Shown: positions 1 through 7,845 of the stretch, piece after piece
Position numbering within the stretch: position 1 is the first letter of the stretch
Layout of the letters: each line of letters opens with the position of its first letter
Origin: BS750m-G62 sp964577175
Lineage (GTDB): Bacteria > Planctomycetota > Phycisphaerae > FEN-1346
NCBI GenBank assembly: GCA_964577175.1
Contig: CAZNYC010000103.1
Location: 1 to 14,647 of the forward strand
Direction of reading: 5' to 3'
DNA length: 14,647 nt
The notes under the pieces: model-generated
What the model saw: the letters and a program-made list of their open reading frames with translations, nothing else
The model's database searches: none
Told to the model about the DNA's origin: nothing
Translations under genes and position numbers: made by a program

Positions 1-1
1 C

Positions 2-61
2 GGTGCCACGGATTGCTTGCCAATCCGTGTTCTCCCGGCCGGGCAAGACCGGCCGTGGCAC
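2..61 (+). repeat. Hairpin element copy A (internally deleted)
   Basis: This is a 60-bp partial copy of the 96-bp element whose full copies are at 1587-1682 and 12007-12102. It holds hairpin H1 (CACGGATTG, loop CTTGC, CAATCCGTG at 7-29) and most of the GC-rich hairpin H2, then jumps straight to the terminal GTGGCAC. Compared with the full copy at 12007 it lacks 35 bp, and the junction lies between two CCG triplets, which suggests a microhomology deletion of H3. It lies just downstream of the response-regulator gene on the minus strand and could end up in the 3' part of that transcript. There is no T-run, so I do not call it an intrinsic terminator. Confidence 0.8.
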
Positions 62-133
62 GTGAACCGCTTCCGCTCGCCGCGGATCAGGGCGACCATC
101 CGCTTGGCGGCCTCGACCGATCCGCCGCCCGCC

Positions 134-1495
134 TCAGTCGTCAATGCCGTACCGCTTCATCTTTTTGTATAGCGTGGTGCGGTTAATATCAAGGGCGTTG
201 GCGGTGGCCTGCCGGTTGCCGTGGAACGCCCGCAGCGTCCGCTCGATGATGTCGCGTTCGGGTTTTTCGAGGGCCTGCTTCAGGGGGAGGATGCGGCTGT
301 CGCCGTCGTCGCCGGGTCCGACGGCCCGCATGTCTTCCGGCAGGTCGTCGGGCATGACGGTGGCGTGCTTGGTCAGGATGACGGCCCGCTCCAGGATGTT
401 CTCCAGTTGGCGCACATTGCCCGGCCACGTGTACGCCTGGAGCCGGCGCATCGCCTCCTCGGTGAAGCCGACGACGTTGCGGCCGGTGCGCTGGCAGTGG
501 CGGGCCAGGAAGTGCTCGGCCAGCAGGGGGATGTCGCCCAGCCGGTCGCGCAGCGGCGGCAGGTGGACCGTCACGACGTTCACGCGGTAGTACAGGTCCT
601 GCCGGAACGTGCCCTTGCGGACCTCGGCCTCGAGGTCCTGGTTCGTGGCGAGGATGCAGCGGACGTCGACGCGGCGGGTCTGGGCGCCGCCCACCGGCTC
701 GAACTCGAAGTCCTGGAGCACGCGGAGGAGTTTGACCTGGAGGGCGGGGGTGGCGGTCGAGATCTCGTCCAGAAAGATCGTCCCGCCGTCCGCCTGGGCG
801 AACTTGCCGGCCTTGTCGCCGACGGCCCCGGTGAACGCGCCGCGCACGTGGCCGAAGAGTTCGCTCTCCAGGAGCGTCTCGGGCAGGGCCCCGCAGGCGA
901 CCTCGACGAACGGCGCCTCCTGGCGGTTCGACCGCTGGTGGATGGCCCGCGCCACGAGGCTCTTGCCCGTGCCGCTCTCGCCCGTGATGAGGACGGTGGT
1001 GGGCGTGTCGGCGACGGCCTCGATGATGTCGAAGACGCGGAGCATCTTCGGGTCGTGCCCGATGATGTTGCCCAGGCTGTACCGCTCGCCGAGTTGGGAG
1101 CGGAGGGCGCGGTTCTCGGCCATCAGGTGCTGCTGCTCGAGGGCTCGCTCGACGACGAGTTTGATCTCGTCGTCGATGATCGGTTTCGTCAGATAATGGA
1201 ACGCCCCGTGCCGCATGGCGTCGACCGCGCTTTCGATCGTGCCGTACCCGGTGATCATGATGACCGCGGTGTCCGGGTACCGGTTGCGGACCATCTTGAG
1301 GAGTTCGAAGCCGTCGACGTCGGGCATGGAGACGTCGGCGATGACGACGTCGAACGTTTCGGCCGCCAGGTGGGCGGAGGCCTGCTGGAAAGTGGCCGCC
1401 GTCTCCGTCTCGTAGCCTTCGAGGCGGAGGAACTCCGACAGGCTCGCCAGGATCAACTCGTCGTCGTCGACGACGAGGATGCGTGTGTCGGCCAT
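134..1495 (-). CDS. NtrC-family sigma-54-dependent response regulator
   Basis: A 453-residue three-domain transcriptional activator. The receiver domain (about 1-120) has the acidic pocket D11/D12, phospho-acceptor D54 (in VIADVSMP), T82 and K104, the same positions as in NtrC. The AAA+ domain (about 140-375) has Walker A GESGTGKS at 172-179, the sigma-54-contacting GAFTGA loop at 219-224 and Walker B GGTIFLDEI at 237-245. A Fis-type helix-turn-helix closes the protein (NRQATANALDINRTTLYKKM). The reading frame stays open for 62 codons upstream, but those codons come from repeat DNA. The chosen ATG opens the receiver domain (MADTRILVVDDD) and has GAGGGG 7 nt upstream. It lies downstream of the histidine kinase gene on the same strand, with a 196-bp gap holding element B. 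It should activate RNA polymerase-sigma-54 after phosphorylation; the target genes are unknown. Confidence 0.95.
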   Translation of the reverse strand: MADTRILVVDDDELILASLSEFLRLEGYETETAATFQQASAHLAAETFDVVIADVSMPDVDGFELLKMVRNRYPDTAVIMITGYGTIESAVDAMRHGAFHYLTKPIIDDEIKLVVERALEQQHLMAENRALRSQLGERYSLGNIIGHDPKMLRVFDIIEAVADTPTTVLITGESGTGKSLVARAIHQRSNRQEAPFVEVACGALPETLLESELFGHVRGAFTGAVGDKAGKFAQADGGTIFLDEISTATPALQVKLLRVLQDFEFEPVGGAQTRRVDVRCILATNQDLEAEVRKGTFRQDLYYRVNVVTVHLPPLRDRLGDIPLLAEHFLARHCQRTGRNVVGFTEEAMRRLQAYTWPGNVRQLENILERAVILTKHATVMPDDLPEDMRAVGPGDDGDSRILPLKQALEKPERDIIERTLRAFHGNRQATANALDINRTTLYKKMKRYGIDD

Positions 1496-1548
1496 TGGAT
1501 CTATCCCCTCTACTTCATCTTTATCCTGCGCGGCGCCGCCTGTCTGTT

Positions 1549-1576
1549 GCGCGGTGGGTCTCCGTACCCGCCGCGC
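1549..1576. repeat. 28-bp palindromic repeat (single copy)
   Basis: An imperfect palindrome with arms GCGCGGTGGGT and ACCCGCCGCGC around loop CTCCGT. It belongs to the same family as the copies at 3737, 7847, 7897, 8812, 8862 and 10408. Position 7 of the stem is a T-G wobble here, T-A in some other copies and C-G in others. It lies in the kinase-regulator intergenic gap, only 10 bp from the 96-bp element B. Confidence 0.75.
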
Positions 1577-1586
1577 CAACGACGCA

Positions 1587-1682
1587 GGTGCCACGGTTTG
1601 CTTGTTAAACCGTGTTTCCCGTGTGGCCCGGCCGGTCTTGCCCGGCCGGGAGAACACGGATTGGCAAGCAATCCGTGGCACC
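1587..1682 (-). repeat. Hairpin element copy B (full length, 96 bp)
   Basis: A full-length element bounded by GGTGCCACGG and CCGTGGCACC. Its reverse complement matches copy E (12007-12102) at 93 of 96 positions by direct base-by-base comparison. In the direction of transcription of the flanking two-component operon it reads H1 (CACGGATTG stem), H2 (CCCGGCCGG stem, loop GCAAGA) and H3 (CACGGTTT stem). It occupies about half of the gap between the kinase stop codon and the regulator start codon, so it should be part of their shared mRNA. Confidence 0.9.
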
Positions 1683-1691
1683 CGGCGCGAG

Positions 1692-3341
1692 TTACCCCTC
1701 CGCCCCCGGCGCCAGGGGCACGCGGATCGTGAAGACGGCCCCGCCGTCGTCGCGGTTGGCGGCCGAGAGGGTCCCGCCCTGCTTCTCGACCAGGTCCCGC
1801 GAGATCACCAGGCCCAGCCCGGTGCCCTTGCCGACGGCCTTCTGGCTGTAAAACGGCTCGAAGAGGCGGGGCAGGGCGTCCTCGGGGATGCCGGGCCCCG
1901 TGTCGCCGACGTCGATGACGAGGGCGCCGTCCGTGCAGGCGGCGCGGACGGTCACCCGCCCGCCGTGGGGCGTCGCCTCGACCGCGTTCTTCACCAGGTT
2001 CAGCACCGCGTGGTACAGGTGCCCGCTCTTCAGGGGCGGGAGGTCGTCGGCGCAGTCCACCGCCACCTCGACGCCGGCGTCGTCGGCGGCCGGCTGCATC
2101 GTGTGGACGGCCTCGGTCAGGATGGCCCGGATGTTCATGGGTTCGGGCGACCCGCTTGCGCTGCGCGAGAAATCCAGCAGGTCGCGCACGATCGTGCCGA
2201 TCCGCTCCAAGCCCGTCCGGACGTGGTCCAGGTACCCGCCGATCCGCTCCGGCTCGCCGCGATCGATCGCCCGCGACGACAGGTTCAGCAGCCGCTGCAT
2301 GCCGTCGAGCGGGTTGTTGATTTCGTGGGCGACCATGGCGGCGAGGCGCCCCACGCCGGCCAGCCGTTCCGACACCTCCAACCGCTGCTGCATCCGCAGG
2401 CGGTGCGTCACGTCTTCGACGACCAGGATCCCGCCGACCACGTCGCCCTGCCGGTTCATCAGCGGCGAGCAGGCCAGGTTCAGCCGCGACGCCTTCGGGT
2501 CCGGCGAGCCGAGCGTGACGGCCTCGGCCAGCCAGGGGCGGCGCATGTCGAGCACCTCGCCCAGCGACGCTTCCCACTCGGGGTCGATCCGCGCCGCATC
2601 CGTTTGCCGGACCCCCTCCAGGACGTTGCGGTCCGTCGCCCACAGCCGCTCCGCGGCGGCGTTGCGGAACGTGATGCGGAAGTCCCGGTCGAAGACCACG
2701 ATGCCCACGGGCACGGACTCGAAAAGTTCTTCGTTGAATGTCTTGATGCGTTCCAGTTCGGCGGCGGCGCGGGCGAGTTCGCCGCGGGTCTCCCGGAGGC
2801 GACGGCCCATCGCGTCGCGGAATCCGGCGTGCAGGAGGCTGGTCTCGACGGCCATGGCGACGACGCGGCCGGCGGCCGCCATCAGGGTCCGGTCCGCTTC
2901 GCCGAAACGGCGCCCCTCTGCCGGGTCGCCGAGGACGAGCAGGCCGAGCAGGTCGTCCTCGCCGGCAATCGGGACCACGGCCGCCACCGGCCAAGTGCCT
3001 CGCTCGGACGGGACCGTGACCTCCGCCGGCGCCAGCACCTGGCGGTCGTCGACGACCGTGCGGCGGACGGCGGGGGCGTCGGCCAGGGCGCCCAGGTCGG
3101 CGTCGGCGGCCCGTCCGGCGGCCCGGGCGGTCCGCAGCCGACCGGCGTCGGCGTCCCACAGGCAGACGGCGGCCGCCCGGCAGCCGAACATCGTCCGGGC
3201 CTGTTCGAGGACCGTGGCCTGGAGGCTCTCCGGGTCCTGGAGCCGCGCGAGCCGTCCGGCCAGGTCGCCGAGCAGACGGACGGTCTGGAGCACCCCCTCG
3301 AGGGTGCTGTCCGGGCGCACGGGTTGTTGCGATTCGGCCAC
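1692..3341 (-). CDS. Soluble GAF-PAS sensor histidine kinase (NtrB-like)
   Basis: A 549-residue cytosolic kinase. Domains in order are a GAF-like module (about 20-175), a short coiled linker, a PAS domain (about 195-310), the HisKA dimerisation domain with H-box MVAHEINNPLDG (phospho-acceptor H339), and a HATPase_c domain with N-box LNLVKNAVEA, G1 DTGPGIPE, F-box LFEPFYS and G2 GKGTGLGL. No transmembrane segment or signal peptide is visible, so the signal is probably intracellular. I chose the GTG at 3341 because TGGAGG lies 5 nt before it. The in-frame ATG at 3398 has no Shine-Dalgarno sequence and falls between the -35 and -10 boxes of the predicted promoter. The ligand of the GAF or PAS module is unknown. 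The response regulator downstream on the same strand is the likely partner. Confidence 0.9.
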   Translation of the reverse strand: MAESQQPVRPDSTLEGVLQTVRLLGDLAGRLARLQDPESLQATVLEQARTMFGCRAAAVCLWDADAGRLRTARAAGRAADADLGALADAPAVRRTVVDDRQVLAPAEVTVPSERGTWPVAAVVPIAGEDDLLGLLVLGDPAEGRRFGEADRTLMAAAGRVVAMAVETSLLHAGFRDAMGRRLRETRGELARAAAELERIKTFNEELFESVPVGIVVFDRDFRITFRNAAAERLWATDRNVLEGVRQTDAARIDPEWEASLGEVLDMRRPWLAEAVTLGSPDPKASRLNLACSPLMNRQGDVVGGILVVEDVTHRLRMQQRLEVSERLAGVGRLAAMVAHEINNPLDGMQRLLNLSSRAIDRGEPERIGGYLDHVRTGLERIGTIVRDLLDFSRSASGSPEPMNIRAILTEAVHTMQPAADDAGVEVAVDCADDLPPLKSGHLYHAVLNLVKNAVEATPHGGRVTVRAACTDGALVIDVGDTGPGIPEDALPRLFEPFYSQKAVGKGTGLGLVISRDLVEKQGGTLSAANRDDGGAVFTIRVPLAPGAEG

Positions 3342-3386
3342 GGCGACCTCCAGTGAGATGTTGTCCCCGGGCGTGTAGGCGTTGGA

Positions 3387-3414
3387 AAAATACAACATTT
3401 CCGGGGGAAGTCAA
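3387..3414 (-). promoter_or_regulatory. Sigma-70-type promoter of the kinase operon
   Basis: Read on the minus strand, TTGACT (3409-3414) and TATTTT (3387-3392) are 16 nt apart, matching the consensus boxes at 5/6 and 4/6. The predicted transcript would start near 3380, giving a leader of about 40 nt to the GTG at 3341. This arrangement excludes the ATG at 3398 as the start of the kinase. Confidence 0.6.
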
Positions 3415-3631
3415 ATCGCTGCCGTCCCGAATCCTCGTTCTCGGCCCAAAAATGCGGGTCGGCGCCGGATTTCTTTTTGGGGCCTCGCGCCACGTGTGCG
3501 GCGGGCGATGATTTGCGGCAACCCGCCGAAAAGGGTTCCAGAGTCCTTTTCGAACGTCCGGGCCGCTGGTGGGGTGGGGGGGCGTGTTCGCCGGCCCGCT
3601 TGCGGGCCGCGCGCCGTTGCCGTTCGAGGCA

Positions 3632-3703
3632 GGTGCCACCGATTGCTTGTCAACCGGTGCCGCTCAATCTAATCAGCACGGTTTGACAAGCAAACCGTGG
3701 CAC
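3632..3703 (+). repeat. Hairpin element copy C (H1 and H3 only)
   Basis: A 72-bp variant with the same termini, starting GGTGCCACC and ending CCGTGGCAC, but without the GC-rich central hairpin H2. Its first stem is CACCG against CGGTG where other copies have CACGG against CCGTG, so both arms changed together; the same stem also carries one A-C mismatch. The second stem is CACGGTTTG against CAAACCGTG. A short fragment resembling the right side of H2 (GGCCGGGCCACAC) follows at about 3706-3718, so the module order looks rearranged. Confidence 0.75.
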
Positions 3704-3736
3704 GAGCGGCCGGGCCACACAGGCGCGGGCCTTCGG

Positions 3737-3764
3737 GCGCGGCGGGTGCGGAGACCCACCGCGC
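3737..3764. repeat. 28-bp palindromic repeat (single copy)
   Basis: Arms GCGCGGCGGGT and ACCCACCGCGC flank loop GCGGAG. Stem position 7 is a C-A mismatch on this strand, which reads as a G-T wobble on the other. It ends 39 bp before the purE -35 box. Confidence 0.7.
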
Positions 3765-3803
3765 AAGCAGGAGGGGGGCGCCCTGCACGGCGCGCGAACG
3801 CAG

Positions 3804-3832
3804 TTGACCGTCCGCGGCGGGGGACCTATACT
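3804..3832 (+). promoter_or_regulatory. Sigma-70-type promoter of purE-mtnA
   Basis: TTGACC (3804-3809) and TATACT (3827-3832) are separated by the optimal 17 nt, each matching the consensus at 5/6. The transcript would begin near 3839, leaving a leader of about 29 nt before the purE ATG. The ribosome binding site GGAGG is at 3856-3860. Confidence 0.8.
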
Positions 3833-3867
3833 CGCGGCGACCGGAACCCTTCAGCGGAGGAACCATC

Positions 3868-4381
3868 ATGCCCGTCGAGCACACTTCGCCGCCCGCCCGG
3901 GTGGCCATCGTCATGGGGAGCGACTCGGACCTGGAGAAGATGCAGCCGGCCGCCGACGTCCTGGACGACTTCGGCGTGCCGTACGAGGTCCGCATTATCT
4001 CGGCCCACCGGACGCCGGAAGTCGCCCACGAGTTCGCGACGACCGCCGCCGACCGCGGCGTGGAGGTGATCGTGGCGGCGGCCGGCGGGGCGGCGCACCT
4101 GGCGGGGGTGCTTGCCGGCCTCACGCCCCTGCCGGTCATCGGCGTGCCGATCCAGACGAGCGCCCTGGGCGGCCTGGACTCGCTTCTCTCCACCGTCCAG
4201 ATGCCGCGCGGCGTGCCGGTGGCCACCGTCGCCATCGGCAAGGCGGGGCCGGTGAACGCCGCCGTCCTGGCGGTCCAGATCATGGGCGTCGGCGACGCCG
4301 ACCTGCGGGACCGCGTCGTCGCCTACAAGGCCCGCCTCGCCGAGAAGGTGACCGAGGCCGACCAGAAGGTGAGGTCCGCCC

Positions 4382-4389
<8 letters not shown>
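3868..4389 (+). CDS. purE: N5-carboxyaminoimidazole ribonucleotide mutase
   Basis: A 173-residue cytosolic enzyme of de novo purine synthesis. Class I PurE moves the carboxyl group of N5-CAIR (made by PurK) to C4 of the imidazole, giving CAIR. Visible motifs are GSDSD at 17-21, ISAHRTP with S45, H47 and R48 in the usual active-site loop, AAAGGAAHLAG in the second substrate loop, and the DSLLSTVQMPRGVPVATVAIG signature. The length is typical of the single-domain bacterial enzyme. GGAGG with a 7-nt spacer precedes the ATG. The stop codon overlaps the start of mtnA by 8 bp, which points to translational coupling. No purK is seen in the window. Small differences from the commonest motif (AAGGAAHLAG rather than ASGGAAHLPG) do not remove a key residue. 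Confidence 0.95.
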
Positions 4390-5467
<1,078 letters not shown>

Positions 5468-5528
5468 GGGTGAATGGCGTGACCGTTCCGCCGCGTGACC
5501 GGGAGCGCATCGCCGAGGTGCTTGGCGA

Positions 5529-5557
5529 TTGCCCCGTCGCCCCGGCGCATGTAGAAT
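5529..5557 (+). promoter_or_regulatory. Possible orphan sigma-70-type promoter
   Basis: TTGCCC (5529-5534) and TAGAAT (5552-5557) are exactly 17 nt apart. The -10 box matches the consensus at 5/6 and the -35 box at 4/6. No gene follows on this strand; downstream there is only repeat DNA and then the convergent 3' end of the exported protein. It may be chance, a promoter for an unrecognised RNA, or the remains of a lost gene. Confidence 0.3.
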
Positions 5558-5586
5558 CTTTGCGTGGCGAAAACCGGGCGATTCGG

Positions 5587-5811
5587 AAAGCGAGTTCAGT
5601 CGCCCCTACGGGGCTCGGACAACAGAGAGAATATGCGGATGCGCCCCCTTCGTGTCCACGGGCTTTCGCCCGTGGCTAGAATACAGCCGGCCCTCCGGGC
5701 CGGGGCACGTGCCCGTTCGGTTGCGCGGCGGGTGCGGAGACCTTACGGCGGACCAGCCAACGGCTTCGAGGCGAGATTCTTCGTCGGCCGTACGGCCTCC
5801 TCAGAATGACA
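5587..5811. repeat. Cluster of dispersed repeats between convergent genes
   Basis: No gene is seen between 5468 and 5814. Recognisable parts are a small CCCCTACGGGG palindrome near 5604, a perfect hairpin CCACGGGC-TTTC-GCCCGTGG at 5656-5675, another CCGGCCC-TCC-GGGCCGG at 5687-5703, a decayed copy of the 28-bp palindrome at 5723-5750, and a GCGAGATTCTTCG...CTCAGAATGACA motif at about 5771-5811. The last motif resembles the stretches at 8608-8640 and 8661-8703. Confidence 0.6.
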
Positions 5812-5814
5812 TCG

Positions 5815-7791
5815 TTATCGCACGGACTTATCTACGCCCATCAGCCGGGCGGGATGGGGCGCGAGCAGGGGTGCGGCGCCGTCAGCGAACTCGAGCGTCA
5901 TATCCTCGCAGCCGCCCGTCTTCGCCCTGCCGAGGTCCACCGACCACGGCCGGCCGCGGGCACCTTCCGGGACCTTTGCCGTCACCTCCACGCGTTCCTT
6001 CTCGACCGTATCGCACGCGGCGACCTCGCGGCCGTCGGGGTCGCGGAGGACGAGGCGGGCGGTCTCGCCGGGCGACGGGCTCTCCAGGGCCAGGCGGATG
6101 CGTTCGGCCTTCGGCATCGGCAGGAAGTACGCCCGCGGCTGGGCGCCCAGGACGTGCAGCCGCCGACCGACGAGGCACGTGTGCCGGTTCCCTGCGTGGA
6201 ACCGGGCGGTGTTCTGGCCCGTGTCGACGGCGAGCAGGTACCACCCGGCCTCGCCGGCGGGGCGACGGATGGCGACACGGTCGCCCACCTGCACGTGCCC
6301 GTGGTCCAGCCGCTTGCCGTCCGGCCCGAGCAGGACGTACGCGCACGGCGCCGTGTAGTGGCCGACCTGCTGGACGGCGAGGCGGCCGGCGAGGGCCTCG
6401 CCGTCGGCGAGGCGGATGAGGACGGTGTGCCGCCGGCGGATCCGGAAGGTCGTCTCGCGGGCCTTCTCGGGCACCGCCTCGTCGGAGTGCGGCGCGAGGC
6501 CGGCCTCGCGCAGGCGCTTGACGAAGGCGAGAACGGCCTGGGTCTCGGCGTCGGGCGACTCGCGCGGCTGTTTCCAGAGGTCGAACCGTCCGGCGGCGAT
6601 GTCGCGGTTGGCCCGCGCGAACCAATCGAAATAGGCCCGGTGGTCCTTCTTCGGGTCGGGGCCCTCGTAGGCGTACTCCGGCCCCTCGTGGAAGACCCAG
6701 TAGCCGTCGGTGGCCTGGGAGATGATATCGGCATTCTTTCCGGAGAACTCCGGCCCCGCGCCGCGGACGGCCGGGTCGATGCCGCCGATGTAGAAGTGGG
6801 GGATGCCCGCCTCTTCCGCCACCTTGCGCCGCTCGAGCAGCCGGTCGCGGTTCGTCGTCAGGCCGCCCCGCAAGAGCAGCGTCCCCGACGGGTTGCCGTA
6901 AGTACGGGCGTCGGCCAGGACGAGCGGGGCCCGCGTTGTCGCCCATTCCGGATACAGCGCCCGGACCATGAACGGTGTGCCGGGGGCGGGGTAGACGCAG
7001 AACCGGAAGCCGGGGTCGCGTGAGTCCACGGCCTTCCTCAGTGTGCGGCAGCGCGTGCGCCAGTGGTCCACCTGGAACGCGGCGAAGGCGTCGTGGAGGC
7101 CCTTCTCATCGAGCCAGGCCTTGCGCTCGGCGAAGGGGAGGGCGGGCATGTTCAGGCCGCGGGCCTTCGCGAACTTCTCAAGGATGATATCGTCATACGA
7201 AAGATCGTAGCAGTTCGGCTTGCCCTTCGTCCAGTAGTTCTCGTAGTCGAGGAAGACGCCGACGAGGTGGGGGTTCTCGGCGGCGATCTCCGCGTATGCG
7301 ACGACGTAGCGCGTGGTCCAGTCCCAGAAGGCGTCGCTGTTGGGGCTCCACAGGGGTTCGACCGTGCCGTCGGCCCAGACGAACCGCTTGCCGTCGGCCT
7401 CCTTGCCCTTCGGGGCGCCCAGGGTGCCGCGCATCCACGGCATGAAGAAGATGCCGCGCTCGCGGCACCAGGCGGCGACGCGGCGGACTTCGCCCAGGCG
7501 CTCGTACCCGCGGCGGGGGCAGAAGACGTTGAAGCCGGTGCGGGCGGCTTCCTCGACCATCCATTCCTCGGTCACCCAGTCGCGCGTGGGCTGCATGACC
7601 TTGTCGACGAGGACGCGGTACTTGACCTGGCGGCCGAGGGCGTTGCGGTCCGGCGCCTCGGCGGCGGTGGCGGAAGGGGCGACGATCGCCACGACCAGCG
7701 CGACGGCGAGAGTGACGGCCAGGAAGGGCGGCGCGCCACGGATTGCTTGCCGATCCGTGTTCTCCCGGCCGGGCAAGACCGGCCGGGCCAC
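5815..7791 (-). CDS. Exported protein, TIM-barrel glycoside-hydrolase-like
   Basis: About 658 residues, large and exported, with no family I can name for certain. A hydrophobic segment (about 23-38, FLAVTLAVALVVAIVA) followed by PSATAAEA looks like a Sec signal peptide. The next 370 or so residues read like a beta/alpha barrel of a carbohydrate-active enzyme: TGFNVFCPRRGYERLGEVRRVAAWCRERGIFFMPWMRG, then GVFLDYENYW with acidic D182 and E184. The last 220 residues are beta-rich and could be accessory sandwich domains. No substrate is assigned. The start is uncertain. No ATG is available, and the GTG at 7791 and a TTG at 7776 both lie inside repeat element D without a clear Shine-Dalgarno sequence, so the original 5' end was probably overwritten. 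The gene follows a small exported protein on the same strand. Confidence 0.7.
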   Translation of the reverse strand: MARPVLPGRENTDRQAIRGAPPFLAVTLAVALVVAIVAPSATAAEAPDRNALGRQVKYRVLVDKVMQPTRDWVTEEWMVEEAARTGFNVFCPRRGYERLGEVRRVAAWCRERGIFFMPWMRGTLGAPKGKEADGKRFVWADGTVEPLWSPNSDAFWDWTTRYVVAYAEIAAENPHLVGVFLDYENYWTKGKPNCYDLSYDDIILEKFAKARGLNMPALPFAERKAWLDEKGLHDAFAAFQVDHWRTRCRTLRKAVDSRDPGFRFCVYPAPGTPFMVRALYPEWATTRAPLVLADARTYGNPSGTLLLRGGLTTNRDRLLERRKVAEEAGIPHFYIGGIDPAVRGAGPEFSGKNADIISQATDGYWVFHEGPEYAYEGPDPKKDHRAYFDWFARANRDIAAGRFDLWKQPRESPDAETQAVLAFVKRLREAGLAPHSDEAVPEKARETTFRIRRRHTVLIRLADGEALAGRLAVQQVGHYTAPCAYVLLGPDGKRLDHGHVQVGDRVAIRRPAGEAGWYLLAVDTGQNTARFHAGNRHTCLVGRRLHVLGAQPRAYFLPMPKAERIRLALESPSPGETARLVLRDPDGREVAACDTVEKERVEVTAKVPEGARGRPWSVDLGRAKTGGCEDMTLEFADGAAPLLAPHPARLMGVDKSVR

Positions 7792-7794
7792 ACG
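7735..7794 (+). repeat. Hairpin element copy D overlapping a gene start
   Basis: This 60-bp segment equals positions 4-63 of copy E with one mismatch. It contains H1 (one arm changed to CGATCCGTG, giving a wobble) and a complete H2, and lacks H3. It lies at the 5' end of the exported-protein gene and encodes, on the minus strand, all the residues before the signal-peptide core if translation begins at 7791 or 7776. Confidence 0.85.
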
Positions 7795-7808
7795 CCGCCG
7801 GAGGTGCC

Positions 7809-7832
7809 CATGGCCACGCGAGCGTGGCCATG
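7809..7832. repeat. Short hairpin repeat with CATGGCCACG arms
   Basis: A perfect 10-bp inverted repeat, CATGGCCACG and CGTGGCCATG, with loop CGAG. It is a third type of palindrome, placed between element D and the 28-bp palindrome pair. Only one copy is present in the window, so its status as a dispersed family rests on resemblance to intergenic repeats in similar genomes. Confidence 0.55.
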
Positions 7833-7845
7833 CTGCCCGGGCTCG

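Larger units (their letters stand above)
3415..3803. other. Intergenic region between divergent kinase and purE transcripts
   Basis: I see no convincing gene in this stretch; its short open frames have repeat-derived or low-complexity translations. It holds a perfect palindrome at 3592-3609 (CGGCCCGC, TT, GCGGGCCG), hairpin element copy C at 3632-3703, a stray piece of element H2 at about 3705-3718, and a 28-bp palindrome at 3737-3764. Confidence 0.6.

Noticed and set aside
3..21. Element ends contain TGCCAC and TTGC, resembling a sigma-54 promoter next to an NtrC-type regulator gene
   Set aside because: The spacing between the -24-like and -12-like parts does not fit TGGCAC-N5-TTGC in any copy, and the orientation is not consistent with downstream genes.
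221..1732. Long open frame (503 codons) on the plus strand
   Set aside because: It is an antisense shadow of the response-regulator gene in GC-rich DNA; the translation is low-complexity and the opposite strand carries full domain motifs.
1479..3356. Long open frame (625 codons) on the plus strand opposite the kinase
   Set aside because: It is antisense shadow coding with no recognisable domain and no ribosome site; the minus strand holds all kinase motifs.
3568..3582. G-rich tract as a possible G-quadruplex
   Set aside because: There are only two clear G-runs of three or more, so it does not meet the four-tract pattern without splitting one long run.
3382..3672. Possible 96-residue gene in the kinase-purE gap
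   Set aside because: It starts over the kinase promoter, has no Shine-Dalgarno sequence and ends inside element C.
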